A stretch of DNA of 64,000 nt from Zantedeschia hybrid cultivar (lineage: Eukaryota; Streptophyta; Magnoliopsida; Alismatales; Araceae). The position numbers were made by a program, and so were the translations under genes. Position 1 is the stretch's first letter. Each line of letters starts with the position of its first letter. Positions 1 to 11,860 of this stretch are shown here, one piece after another. The stretch covers positions 1,102,001 through 1,166,000 of the forward strand of contig JARZZO010000011.1 in the NCBI GenBank assembly GCA_030544215.1, given 5' to 3'. The notes under the pieces were generated by a model. The model worked only from the letters and a program-made list of their open reading frames with translations, was not told where the DNA came from and did no database searches.

Positions 1-38
1 CCCTAGCGGCAGCAGCGGTGGCGGTGGTGACGCCGGAG

Positions 39-2745
39 ATGAAGGAGAAGAGGAGGAAGGAGAAGAAGGAACGGCGGCGGCGACAGAGGAAGATGAGGAA
101 GACGAAGACGGTGGTGAGGGAGAGGAGGAAGAAGGTGAGTTTTTCGTTTTTCTCTCTTTTTTTTTTTGAAACATAGGGAGGACGGCCGGCGGAGCCGCCG
201 TCCGTGCGGACGGACGGCGGACTGGCTCGCCGTCCGCCCGTGCGGACGGCGGGAGGTCCCGCCGTCCGCCCCGGTGGGCGGCGGAGGGCTCCGCCGTCCA
301 CTGGTACGGACGGTGGGCTGCCTAGCCCACCCCAAAATTTTAAATTTGTTATAAATATGCTCATGTCCTGACTTGTAATTTGGATTTTCAGGGTCCCCAG
401 AGGATCCGAGGCCGTGTTTCATGGGAGCTGGTCTGGGCATGGTACCACGCACTGCCTGATCGACTCCTCTTCCAGGTGGACGCGTTCGGGTTCGGGCCGT
501 TGTTCCGGGTCCGACCGTTCATGGTGGATGCGCCCTTCCTAGTGGCTCTTCGGGAGCGCTGGGACGACAGATGCAGGGCTTTCGTCATGCCGTGGGGATA
601 CATGCTGCCCACGCTGGAGGACGTCTCCTTCTTGACGGGCCTGCCGGTCATCGGAGATCCAGTAGTAGGTCCCGAGCTTAGGGACTACAGGCAGCTGTCC
701 GATCGACTCCTAGGCGAGGGGTACTACAGGGTCCAGGGAGCGCTATCCCACATACCCCTTGGGCACTTCGCCCGATCTGTGGGGTTGCGCCGGGTGCGGC
801 GGATGCCTAGCGAGACCTTAGAGGCTTTCGTAGAGAGAGTGGAGACACTCCTGGATTTGGATGGCCGATCGGATGACGAGAACCTGTGGATCTTTCTCCT
901 GTTTTTCTTTGGGAGGCTGCTGTTTGCCACGGCTTCAGATAGAGTTAATCTGAAGTATCTGCCGCTGTTGGAGGACCTTCAGGCGGCGAAGAAGATGGCG
1001 TGGGGAGCTGCCATGCTGGGTCATCTTTTCTCCCACCTGGTGGGCTACCGCCAGGGTTCTGGCAACTTGGGTGGGTTCACCCCTTTTCTCCAGGTAATCC
1101 TTTTAGCTGTGATTCTCCATCCTTACTTATGTTGATTGGCACTGACTGTGTTGTCTCTTGCAGATCTGGGGTTACACCCGCTTTCCCATCGGCCGATGGA
1201 ATGTTTCTGCGGATCGTGAGGGATGGACCTCTCTGATGGCGCGGTGGGAGGTGATCCGGGACTATCGCCCGGTGATGTACCGTGTGGAGGACGTCCGCGC
1301 TCAGTTTGATACATTCCCTCCTCATATGGTGAGCGACTTAAAGTATGTGTGCATCCGAAATGATTAGGTCTAACTCTTTGTTCCATTCAGGTGGTGTGGA
1401 TGCCATATGCAGAAGAGGACTTGGCCGATCATCCGTGGGTGTCCCAGAGCCTCTCTCAGTTCCGGCGGGAGGTGCCCCTGCTGTGCGTGAACATTTGTGA
1501 CGGCCTCTTCGTCCGGATGGCTTACCGCACATGGGGATGGCACCAGCCTCTACTCGCCTACCCGACCTATCCTGATATGAACCGAGGTCGTCGCCGATCT
1601 TCTGCTATTGGTCAGGATTGGCGAGTAGTGAGGCGGGCTGAGAATGCCGTATGGCACCGCACCGGGGATGCCTTGCAGGAGGATAAATCCCTGCGAAACA
1701 GCTACAAGTACATGGTAGATTATGCCTGGCGGTACTCAAACCGCATGTTTCTGGATACGCGGCGGGTACGTCACTTTAACCCTTCAGTTTCTTGCACTTA
1801 AATTCTTCATGGACTAATCTTAGTGATGTTCCTGTAACAGATGCCTGAAACTGAAGCCATCCAGATCCTAAAGAGTCAGAATGAGCTTCTGGTTCTGCAG
1901 TCGAGTGATATGTTTACCCAGATTAGAGAATTGGTAAGAAATCTGAATTTTGAGTTAGGGTGTAAGATTGTCCATCTTATCTTTGTGAAAAACCCTTGTG
2001 ACGCAGAGAGAGGCGCTAGTCCGCCACGGGCTGCGAGGGGATCTAGGTGCGGGCTCATCATCCCAGGGGCCAGCTGCCCCTGCTGATTGGGAGGCAAGAC
2101 TGCAAGATGCTCTCCGCCGGGCGGCGGAGGCCCGAGAGGCAGATTTGGCCCAGCAGGTGAGACTTGTTCTGCTTTTATGTTCTAATGAGTGAGCATGTCT
2201 GACCCTGAGTTTCTTTGCAGCGCCAGGAGTTGGAGACCGCCTTGGCGAGGGCGCAAGAGCTGGAGAGCCTTAATCAGCAGTTGAGAGACCAGGTTTTGGA
2301 GGAGCGGACAGCTCGGGCCAGGGCGAGCGAGGGATCCCACCCAGACGTGTACTGGGAGGGTAAGATGGCTGGCCTACGGGAGGAGCTGGCGAGGTCGCAG
2401 ACAGAGGTGCGGGAGCTTGATTTCAAGTACCGAACCTTGTGGGACCGGGTGATGAAGAAGGGGCGAGAGAAAGCTACGAGATCCAGCACTCAGAGTCTAG
2501 GAGCTCATCCCCCCATTCCTACCCCGTCAGCTGGCCAGGCCCCTACTGGGAGTTCCGTCTTCAGAGACCTCGACTCCCTTCTAGCTGAGGATGCGTGGAG
2601 AGCATTGCGACCCGCTGGCTCATCGGGGTCTATGCGTCCAGCTTCAGGACATCGTCGTGCTCGGGAGGACGACGCTGAGAGCCAGATGAGGCACCCCTCT
2701 CGAGATAGGAGAGATGATGATGCGGAGGGAAGGAGGAAGGATTGA
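39..2745 (+). CDS. Antisense plant mobile domain (PMD) gene carried by gypsy A, seven exons
   Basis: Spliced model: 39-134 (uncertain), 392-1093, 1164-1328, 1391-1765, 1841-1933, 2007-2156, 2221-2745. Every listed internal intron has GT-AG ends and is phase 0. Exons 2-4 encode the plant mobile (aminotransferase-like) domain, recognised from its FLTGLPVIGDPVV-type motif, the W-rich blocks and the WGYTRFPIGR segment. Exons 5-7 are glutamate/arginine-rich and look like a coiled coil, ending in a charged tail. PMD proteins related to MAIN/MAIL1 occur both as host genes and inside plant transposons. This one lies between pol and the expected 3' LTR of gypsy A on the opposite strand. Exon 1 is doubtful: the phase-0 reading is Lys/Arg-rich from an ATG at 39, while another frame is acidic, and the true start may lie left of the window. 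Confidence 0.75.
180..335. repeat. GC-rich hairpin array inside the first PMD-gene intron
   Basis: Four clear inverted repeats follow one another, after a weaker one at 180-205. Stems are 211-219/228-236 (9 bp), 242-253/258-269 (12 bp, perfect), 274-285/290-301 (12 bp with one G.U pair) and 312-319/324-331 (8 bp). Loops are 4-8 nt. Stem sequences differ but stay complementary. The array lies between a splice donor (AAG|GTGAGT at about 134) and the acceptor at 391. Function is unknown; the architecture matches the leader and LTR arrays of the same element. Confidence 0.75.
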
Positions 2746-4417
2746 GAGGGAGCTGATGCAGGGGTATGCCCCTGTGTCGTGATGATGTATGATTATGATG
2801 TTATGCTTGCATATTTCACTATTTATATGGGCACTTCTTTGTTCTGCTTTTTGTCCGTACCTGTTATTCCTGCATGCACAACATTGGGGAAACTGTTAGT
2901 AGTATCTGTTTTCGGCCCCTTGCCCAAAAAAGAGCAACTACCTTTTCCCTAGCCTTCGCATAGGGTCAAGGGGCCGTGTCCTACTAACCAGACAAATGGA
3001 AGAATATTGAAACTGATGCGGCAAGCAAATATGCAAATGCAAATGATATTAACAAATAAGATGTGTGATGAGAAACATGTTTTTGATTCCGCCTGCCTGG
3101 TGACTGCCCAAACCTAGCCTGGTCGAATGATGAAAGGGAAATGCACCCTCAACTTCCCAGGTATCCTAAGCTTGCATCTAGATTGATTTGGGCCTCTAGA
3201 CTCCTCGAACTAACCTTGACCGGTTAAGACTCATACTGATGACAATACCGTCATGCCATGCTTAGGCTCCCAGCTGCTTCCGACCACCAAGTTTGCCCAA
3301 AAAGTTTTCAAGATAAATAATTTGCCCGACCCGGGTCTCTTTCCTCACAATCTAGAAGGTATATGGTGGAACACCTTGGAACCCTAACGGTCAACCGCGC
3401 GACGCTGACCCGGAATCAGACGCCGTCGCACCGACTGGTGACGCGCATGCATTGACCTAAGCCCGAAGTTTTCGAGAGTACCCATTGAGATTATGGTTAA
3501 GAAATTAGTTCACCAGAAACATCGACATTACTCTTCACCCATTTTATATTCCTGTGATCATGCGAGCATGTGACGATTTTTGAAAAACGAACCATTTTAA
3601 AATGATGTTCGGTCTTTAGATAGCTATCTCGTGCTAACCTTGAGGGGGAAAAAGTGAAGAAATTTTGGAGATAAACCTCACACGAGGATTGACAAAACCG
3701 TTAAAAGGACGAGCTGTGACAAAACGGACTCCTTTTGACCTCCTAGATGCCTCTATTTTGACTTTTCAGGCCTTTATTGGATTTCATGGCCAGGCACGGT
3801 CACGTCCAGGCTTTTTTCATGATTGCTTGAACCCCTTTTCTTTTTTGTATTTCTTTTCTGCTCTTGACATTTTGGGGTTATTTAATATTCCGCCTGCGGG
3901 GACACTGTCCTCTTCACGTGCTCTGGTCTTTTACATTTCAATTTTGGCCCCTTTTGAGGGGTTACATCTATCGGGTTGTGGAGGAACCGCAATTTGCTGA
4001 GCTTGACCGTTTAAGGGCGTCAATTGTCCTGATCGGTCGAGAGGCGAAGAGCAAAGGTTGCATTTTGATAGTGCACTAAAGACTTGGAACTCACTTTAAG
4101 AAGGTTCTCTTTTGAAAAAACGTGTAATTGTGTGCATCTCAGAATGATTGTAGGGATCCGTATGAAAATAAAGTAGACACGTCCAAGGTTCTGGTGGACT
4201 AAAATCTTAGCCAAATCTTAATGTTATCCCAATCTATCATGCAACTAGACCTAGACAGGGGTTACATGGCAGTCACCAGATAGTTGGATTTTGTGTTTTT
4301 TGATTTTTTTTTTTTGTCATTTTCGTTAAAGTATGTACATATTTACAAACATTTTTGATGGTTTTTGGATATTTGATTTTTTTTGAGATTTTTGATTTCT
4401 TGATTTTTTTTGTGTTT
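2746..4417. other. Non-coding spacer between the antisense PMD gene and the pol 3' end of gypsy A
   Basis: No convincing reading frame is present. It should hold the 3' UTR of the PMD gene (reading right) and the 3' untranslated part of gypsy A (reading left). A T-rich stretch at 4288-4425 lies just beyond the end of the integrase frame. I recognise no tandem repeat or RNA gene here. Confidence 0.6.
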
Positions 4418-6607
4418 TCATGGATAAAACTTCTTCAGATATACTCCGTTCCATGGGTGGGGCAATTCCTCTCCTTTCTCATTGATTAAGCGGTAAGCGT
4501 TATCTGAATATGCCTCCTTGATTACAAATGGACCTTCGCAATTTTCTTGCAGTTTGCTCCTGAGACCAGGAATTTTGATCATTTTTCTTTGAAGTACCAT
4601 TTCCCCAATTTCAAACTTTCTTTCAAGAACCTTTTTCGCATAGAACCTTGCAATCCTATTTCTGTAAACCTGGGCGTGATTTGCCGCCATCATCCTTTTT
4701 TCGTCTAATAGTTCCAATTGGGTTAACATGGCATTACGACGCTCGGCGTCACTAATCCCATTGTCCAACTACACTCTTAGAGAAGGGAAGAGAATCTCAT
4801 ATGGAAGTACCGCATCCGTTCCGAATGTGAGTGAATAAGGTGTTTGTCCGGTAGGGGTTTGGACAGAAGTACGGTACGCCCAAAGAGCTTCTACTAGGCG
4901 ATCCGGCCAGTCTGAATAATTATGTGATCTGCAAGTTCTTTTAATGATTCGAATGAGAGTTTTATTGGTGGCTTCAGCCTGACCATTTCCTTGTGGGTAG
5001 TAAGGCGAAGAATGATGCAAGTTGATGCCATACTTACTGCACATGCCCTGGAGCTCCTGGGAGATAAATTGGGGTCCATTGTCGGTGATGAGGTCGCGCG
5101 GTGTCCCGAACCTGGCGAGGATGTTGCGCTTGATGAACTTCACCACCGTGGATGCTTTGATTTCTGTAAATACTTCCGCTTCAGCCCATTTAGTGAAATA
5201 TTCAGTGGCGGTTAGGATGAATGATTTCCTTTTTGTTTCACCTGATTGATCCTCTAGAGGTCCTATAACGTCAAATGCCCACATGGCGAAGGGTCACGGG
5301 GAAACGACGGATTTGAGAGATGAAGAAGGTGCATGAACTTTGTTAGCATGTAACTGGCATTTCAAGCACCTTTGAACAAATATGGAACAATCAGCCTCCA
5401 TTGAAGGCCAATAATAGGACATGAGGAGTTTCTGAGCTAAGGCACGACCATAGACATGACCGCCACAATCACTGGCATGGGCTGCCTCTATGACATGATG
5501 AATTTCGGTATCATCTAGACACCGAAGAAGCACTCCGCTAAAGGATCTCCTGAAAAGGCGGCCGCCTAAGATAAGGTATCGCTGAGATGTACGGCGGATA
5601 GCCTTACGATCAGAAGATGTGGCATAAGATGGGAATGACCCATCGCGGAGATAGTTCATGATATCAAAATACCACGGATTCCCATCATCCCAATCGGGGG
5701 TGAGTTCATCCGTGATAGCAGAGATGTGCTCGGATGGATGGAGGAATTGCTGGAACCAGGGGTCCCGGAAGGAAGGCGAATCTTGCTTGTGCAGGGTGAT
5801 GGTGGCTGAACCTTTGGTGACAGGAATCTCTAAAGCTGAAGATAGGGAGGCCAGGGCATCTGCTAGGATATTCTGAGACCTAGGCACATGCACGTAGGTG
5901 ATCCTTTTGAAACGCCTAGTAAGTGACTTCACTAACTCCTGATATGGCTTCAATTTTAAATCCCGGGTTTGGTACTTGCCCACGGTTTGGCGGAGGATTA
6001 GTTGAGAGTCTCCAATTATCCTCAATTCTAAGACATTAAGAACTAGCGCCAATTTTAACCCAGCTAGGAGAGCCTCATATTCAGCGACATTATTGGTCAC
6101 TGAGAAGGAGAGTTGGCAAGCATGCAGAATACTTACCCCTTCTGGAGATACGAGGATCACTCCTATCCCACTGCCTTGAGAATTAAGTGCCCCGTCGAAA
6201 AGGACCCAGGATGGAATATCATCCACTATTAGACCCAACTCCTCATCCGGGAATTCCTCGTTGACAGGTGAAAATGTGGGCAATTGGTGATGAGCTAGGT
6301 GCTCGGCAATTGCTTGCCCCTTCACAGCCTTCTGATTTACATAAGTGATGTCGAATTGATTCAAGAAGGTCTGCCATCGCACCAGCCTATCTGTTACAAC
6401 TGGCCGCTCTAGCAAATATTTGATCGGGTCCATTCTTGCTAGAAGTTTGACCTCGTGGGCGAGGAAGTAGTGTTTCAATTTCTGCACTACCCAGACGACA
6501 GCCGTGCATGTTCTTTCCATGGCAGTGTATCGCTTTTCGGCATCATTTAAAAGCTTGGACAGATAGTACACTGCTCTTTCCTTCTTCTCGTCGTCTAGTT
6601 GGGCCAA
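4418..6607 (-). pseudogene. Gypsy A RNase H / integrase part of pol, broken by two in-frame stops
   Basis: One continuous minus-strand frame is split by a stop at about 5291-5293 and a TAG at 4769-4771. The first stop replaces the Trp found at the same place in gypsy B (SSPWPF), a TGG to TGA change. The upstream part has the RT-linked RNase H (FLAHEVKLLARMDPIKYLL), a second RNase H-like block (VLFDGALNSQGSGIGVILVS) typical of the Tat group, and the integrase zinc-finger end CLKCQLHA. Next come the integrase core motifs WAFDVIGPL, ITDNGPQF and GNGQAEATNKT (D,D,E all present), then a C-terminal region ending WNGVYLKKFYP. Inactive unless stops are read through. Confidence 0.9.
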
Positions 6608-7830
6608 TACTGCACCAGCTGATTCTTCAGTGGTGGAGACATATAGCAGTGAGGCCGCCCCAGGATAGGAGCCATAAGGACCAGAGGGTTGAGGAGGTAG
6701 CTTTTTAATTCATCGAAGGCGTTTTAACACTTATCGCTCCAAATGAACTTTGCCCCTCCTTTCAATAGATCATAAAAGGGTTTACATCTCACAGAGTGTT
6801 GAGATATGAACCGTCTGATGAATTGCAAACGGCCGATGAGACCCTTTACATCCCTGACATTCTTGGGTGGGGGCATTTCCACTATCGCCTTCACTTTGTC
6901 TGGATCAACCTCAATCCCTCTTCTGCTCACCATGAATCCTAGCAATTTTCCAGAAGAAACACCAAATACGCACTTCTTTGGGTTCATCTTTAGTTGGTGC
7001 TCCTTCGATCTCTGCATTATAGCCCTAAGGATTTGAGCGTGTCCCTTCCTGGTTTTGGATTTCACCAAGATATCATCCACATAGACCTCCATATCAATGT
7101 GAATCATGTCATGAAAGATTGCCATCATAGCCTTTTGGTAGGTGGCTCCAGCATTCTTAAGTCCAAATGGCATGACCATGTAGCAATAAGTTCCCTATGG
7201 AGTTATGAAGGATGTTTTCTCATGATCTTCCTCAGCTAGTCTGATCTGGTTATACCCCGAAAAACTATCCATGAAGGATAACATCTCAAATCCGGCTGTG
7301 TTATCAACCAACAAGTCTATATGAGGTAGTGGGAAATCATCCTTTGGGCAAGCTTGATTGATGTTGTGAAAGTCTATGCAAACTCTAACCTTTCCGTCCT
7401 TTTTTGCTACGGGGACGATATTAGCTACCCACTTAGGGTAGAGTACTACCCAGATGAACTTGGCCTTATGTAGTTTGTCAACCTCTTCTTTTACTTTAAG
7501 TTCTAATTCCGGTTGTAGCCGTCTCAACTTTTGTTTCACGGGTTTGGCGTCAGGTTTGAGGATTAGCCGATGTTCCACCAGTTCTGTGTTTAATCCAGGC
7601 ATGTCCTCGTATGACCAAGCAAACCCATCACGGTGATCTTGGAGCACGGCTATTATGGACCCTTCTTCTTCTGGACTCAAGCGGGCACTAATTAGCACTA
7701 TCTTCGGATCCTCTTTTGTTCCGAGGTTGACTTCTTTAGTGGGTTCATCGATGGCTGATGAAGGTTCATCAAACCGTCTCGCCCCACTCACAAGTGGTTC
7801 GACCAAGTCATCCACCTCTTTCTCTTCACT
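6608..7830 (-). pseudogene. Gypsy A reverse transcriptase, broken
   Basis: Fragments at 7195-7815 and 6724-7179 share one frame and are separated by TAG at 7195-7197, where gypsy B has Trp in TTPWGTYCY. Motifs include FAWSYEDMPGL, VRVCIDFHNINQACPKDDFPLPHID, MPFGLKNAGATYQ and the catalytic YVDDILVKS at about 7069-7090. A further stop (TAA at about 6724) and a frameshift between 6608 and 6724 separate it from RNase H. Another frameshift near 7788-7830 separates it from the linker at 7788-8216, whose frame carries a segment resembling the pre-RT region of gypsy B. RT identity is certain; function is lost. Confidence 0.9.
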
Positions 7831-8056
7831 AAGCCAAACACACCTAAACCATCACTGCGAGACTCTTCTTCCCTTACCTCCAATGGTTCGGAGATGACCC
7901 CAGTCTGAAGAAACTTATCCAATTTTTTCAAACCTTTACACCTATTTGCTAATTCCTGAACTAAGAATAAAGGAACTTGCCTAGTCCTACAATTTCTAGA
8001 CATGGAGGAAGCTAACCTAATTCCTAAACTACTATGTACATAGCTTGGAGGATGGG

Positions 8057-10225
8057 TCAATTCTGTCGTGGATGGGACAAGGGTAGACCCTTGGGACAAA
8101 GATTCCATGACGGCGGGGCTCCCCCACCACATAGGCTCCTCGAAAGTGACTTCCCCTCCCCCGGGATGGGAATTGGGCTTTTTTTTTCGTGACCAAACGC
8201 CTGTAACATGGAACACTCAGAAGAAATGGCGTTGGTCGGAGCTGAGAGCATCAGAACTGTAGGTGGGTGGAACAAGAAAGGAATGAACGTAGCTGGGGCT
8301 AGTTCATCCCTGGCCAAGAAAAGCCCTACCGTCGGGCTGCCTGATTCACAGAACAAGGAGGATATGCCAAAGTCCTCCTCTTGACTATCCTCATGACACT
8401 CTTGCACTTCTTCCTCTATCCTGGGTAATTCCTGCCTCTTTCTTACAAAATGATTCATGAGGGACCATCCCTTTGCTTCTTTTGGTGGTTCAGTAAACTT
8501 ATATCCCAGGCCACATCTCCCAGTGAGAGGGTTCTCTGAGATGGGGTCACGGATTCCTTGTTCTTCCTTCCCTAACCTAGAGCCTGAGTTATATCCCATC
8601 TTTTGCATGAGCTGCCAACCTATGCCCGACCTAGGCCTCAGGTGGGAATCCACTGATGAAAGGACAGGCTCTTTGCCTTTCTTGGAAGTTATCATGGATG
8701 GGATTTGCTCTACAGTCACTGAGTCCAATGACTCAATGTAGGGAGTGCTTTTGACCTTCACAATCTTCCCGTTATACGGGAACTTATAGCACTGGTGGTT
8801 GGTGGACGGGACTCCCAAGGTTTGGTCCATCCATGGTCTCCCTAGAATGGCATTGTAAATTGGCTTAACGTCCAGAATGTAGAATTCCGAGATCATGGAT
8901 ACCGGGCCGATTTCTAGTTGGAGGAAGATCTTCCCATCTGCTGGTCTCTGGGAATTGTCATAAGCTGAGACCATCATAGAGGTTGACTCAACCTTCTCTG
9001 GGTCTATCCCTATCCTTTTGAGGGTCTTAAGGGGACATACATTGATGGAGGCACCGATATCCAGTAGAATGGAATCTACTGAATGACCATTGAGGATGGC
9101 GGTTAAGCACAGAGGAAGGGATCGGCACTCAGGGGGAGCTAGATCCTTTTCCGGGAAGGAGATCATGGGAGTCTGAGTAACTGAGAGTATAGCATTGGTG
9201 ACCCCACCACTAGGAAGATCCTCGTTGACTGTGATTTGTTGTAGGAAATTGAACAGCGTCTCCCTATGTGTGGGAGACCTGCGGATAAGCTCAAGGATGG
9301 AGATCTTAGCGGGGGTTTTCTCTAAATGCTGAAGTATGTCATACTCAGACTGGCCGTTCTCCTTGGCAGGGAATGAGTTATCTTGAGAATCCAGAGGCTG
9401 GCTCGGGGGAATGATGCGATTCCTGAGCGTTACCCCTACTGAGACTGAGTCTGCTTCCAATGGTGACCTAATGGGATTGAAGTCGACCATTGAACCCTGG
9501 TTCATGGTTGGACAAAAGACAAATAGGGTGGGCCCCTCGGCTGTGATTGGAGGGATATGAATGAGGGTGACCGGCTTGAGGGTTGCCGGTCGCTCTTTGG
9601 GCCGGATTAGGACTAAAGGCTCATTAGGGGAAAGCGTGGAGACCTCTGGGGTAGCCCCTTTAGTTTCACGCGACCAAGTGGGATCTTGGTGCCTTATCCC
9701 GGACCCTTCGTACTCCCAGTATTGCTCCCTGCGAACTGTTACGGGCTCCAAGTCTTTGATCAAAGTGTTGACCTTTCCTTGAGAGCCGGAGGAATCTTGA
9801 CCCACATGATGAGAAGGTAATGGGTCCTTCACAATTCCCAGTTCTTTCTTAGCCTTCAGAGCCTCAATGGCTTTTCTCATGTCTTTCCAATTTATCTGCC
9901 CTTCATCGTTCAAGTCATAGACCCAGTCCCTGAAGGTGAAGCAATTGTAGATGGTATGTCCCGTGATCCTATGGTAGGGGCAATACCTGGACGTGTCCGT
10001 ATTGTGCGGGACACCTTCCTTTTGGGGTGGGAGTTGAATGGCATTGCAGGCTAGCAAAGCGTAAAAGATGTCTGCCAGTGATTCCGGCAGAGGTGGATAT
10101 GAGGCCTGCCTAGCCATAGGACGACTGTAATTAGTCGGGGGAGGGACAGCTGAGTATTGCTTCTGGTTGGGCTGAGTATCGGACTTGGGAAGAGGATTGG
10201 TAACCCTGGTTGGTGGTGCCAGCAT
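8057..10225 (-). pseudogene. Gypsy A Gag C-terminal part, aspartic protease and G-patch
   Basis: A long open frame (722 codons) holds, in order: a nucleocapsid-like Cys/His motif (RYCPYHRITGHTIYNC), a Pro-rich linker, a retropepsin-like segment, and a G-patch (GWQLMQKMGYNSGSRLG, then GLGY) at about 8560-8635. The protease active site reads LLDIGASINV where gypsy B has LVDTGASINV, so the catalytic triad D-T-G is D-I-G here and the enzyme is probably dead. The last 60 or so residues diverge from gypsy B and probably reflect a frameshift. It shares a frame with the upstream Gag fragment, separated by TAG at about 10337. Confidence 0.85.
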
Positions 10226-10336
10226 GCTAACCTGTTCATTGATGGTAACTCCTTTTGTGGTAGGAGCTGATGTGATTTTCTTATTCCTACTTCTGTTTTC
10301 AAAGAATGAAGGCAGAGTGGAGTCTCGGATTTGGGA

Positions 10337-11360
10337 CTAAACTACCCTGGCTCGATTGTATAGCTGAGCGAACGTCTGAAGTTCACTAAGCATAAGGATT
10401 GCTCGAAGTTGGGGGGTAGCATTGTTAACAAGCATGGTGACTGCTTGTGCCTCAGGAATAACGACCTCCGCTCTAGAAGCCATAGCTCTCCACCTATTAG
10501 CAAAATGAGTGAACTCTTCGTCAGACTTCATTTTTTCCATTACTAAATCAAACAAGGTGGGGGGCAAGGCTGCCATGTGGTTGAAGTGGGTAATAAACCT
10601 CTCAGAGACCATATCAAAGTTGATCAGGTCAGTAGCTGGTAGAGGAGAACCACCTCAAGGCTTCTCTCTCGAGAGATTTTTGGAAAAGGTGGACCCTATC
10701 GAAGAGTCACTGATGGGAATCTATGAGAAACCCGGATAAATGATGATGAGGGTCGGTGGTACCATCGTACTTTCTGTACTTAGGTACTTTAAACCCTGGT
10801 GGAAAATAGGCTGGGGGGAGCTTGCAGTAGCTCGAGAGAGAATATGGCTGCCTGAGGTTGAGATTCTCGGCCATGAGTCGCCGTACACAAGTCTCGACCT
10901 CATTCTTATAAATGAACTCCTCCTGTTTGGGAGGTGTAACCTGGTTGATGGGATTGAAAGGGATCGTGTGAGTGGGCATGACTTGACTCGGCTGGGGTCT
11001 GCTAGAAGATCCTTGAAATTGGGTTTTCCGAGGAGTGGCATCCTGAATTTTGCCACGAGAAACCAACTGGATGAGTTGATCCGGAGTATAACGTGATAAG
11101 ACAGCAATGAGTTCCGGATCTTCTCCAGCGTTTTGGAATGTCCTACTGGAAATCACTGGCTCATCTTCTCCTTGTGAGGTAGAAGATTCATCAGAATCCT
11201 TCCTCTGAGGGCCTTCTCTGGATGCTTGGAGCATCCCTATGAAGGTCTGTTGTGGATCCTCTTCAATCTCAAACAAAGGGTTGTGAATAATATTGTTACC
11301 GAACTGGTCCATGTCATCATACACAGCATTGACATACATTCGGTTCATTATGAAGCACAT
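10337..11360 (-). pseudogene. Gypsy A Gag N-terminal and capsid region, broken
   Basis: Two fragments (10707-11360 and 10337-10612) together match the Gag of gypsy B. The first ends at TGA (SHQ-stop) just after the PKYRKYDGTTDPHHHL segment, the start of the retrotransposon Gag capsid domain. The intervening 95 bases still encode a recognisable SLEREALRWF block, then shift frame. The second fragment carries FITHFNHMAALPPTL and ANRWRAMASRAE. It ends at TAG (RVV-stop). Start taken at the first Met of the open frame; a later Met such as MNRMYVNAV is equally possible. Confidence 0.82.
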
Positions 11361-11860
11361 ACCCTAAATGATTTTATGTTTCACTTAAAATGTTTGCCAA
11401 TGTTTTATGAAAGTTGATTTCTAACAAAACAAGTTTAACCCTTAACGACCCTTCACTTTTCCAAAGCTTGTTCTACCGAGATTCAATTAAGTGTCTTTAA
11501 ATTTGAAACAATTCACTAATTTCTCACACAAACCCAAGGTTCCTACAGGGTGGTTTCAGGTACAACCTGCTCGGCGGCCAAGTGGGAATCCCTGGCTCGC
11601 GGAGACTGACGGAGGTTCCCAACAGGACAGGACTAGTCACACCCGAGTGGGAATCCTCAGGTGGAGAGTCAAATCCTGCGGGAGAGGTGACTAAAAATGT
11701 GATGCTGGCTCTTCCTTAAAACCCCCGCGCAGAACACCCCAAAAAGCCCAGTAAGCAGGTTAACAAACAGCAGGTCAGAACATTTAACAACTCAACAAAA
11801 CAAGCAGCAGCAAATCATTCATGAACAGTAATAGCAGAAGAGAAAAAGAAACCGACGGGA
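11361..11860. other. Gypsy A leader between gag and the hairpin array
   Basis: Untranslated leader of the minus-strand element. I see no reading frame of its own and no recognisable motif apart from A-rich stretches near 11770-11850. Confidence 0.6.
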
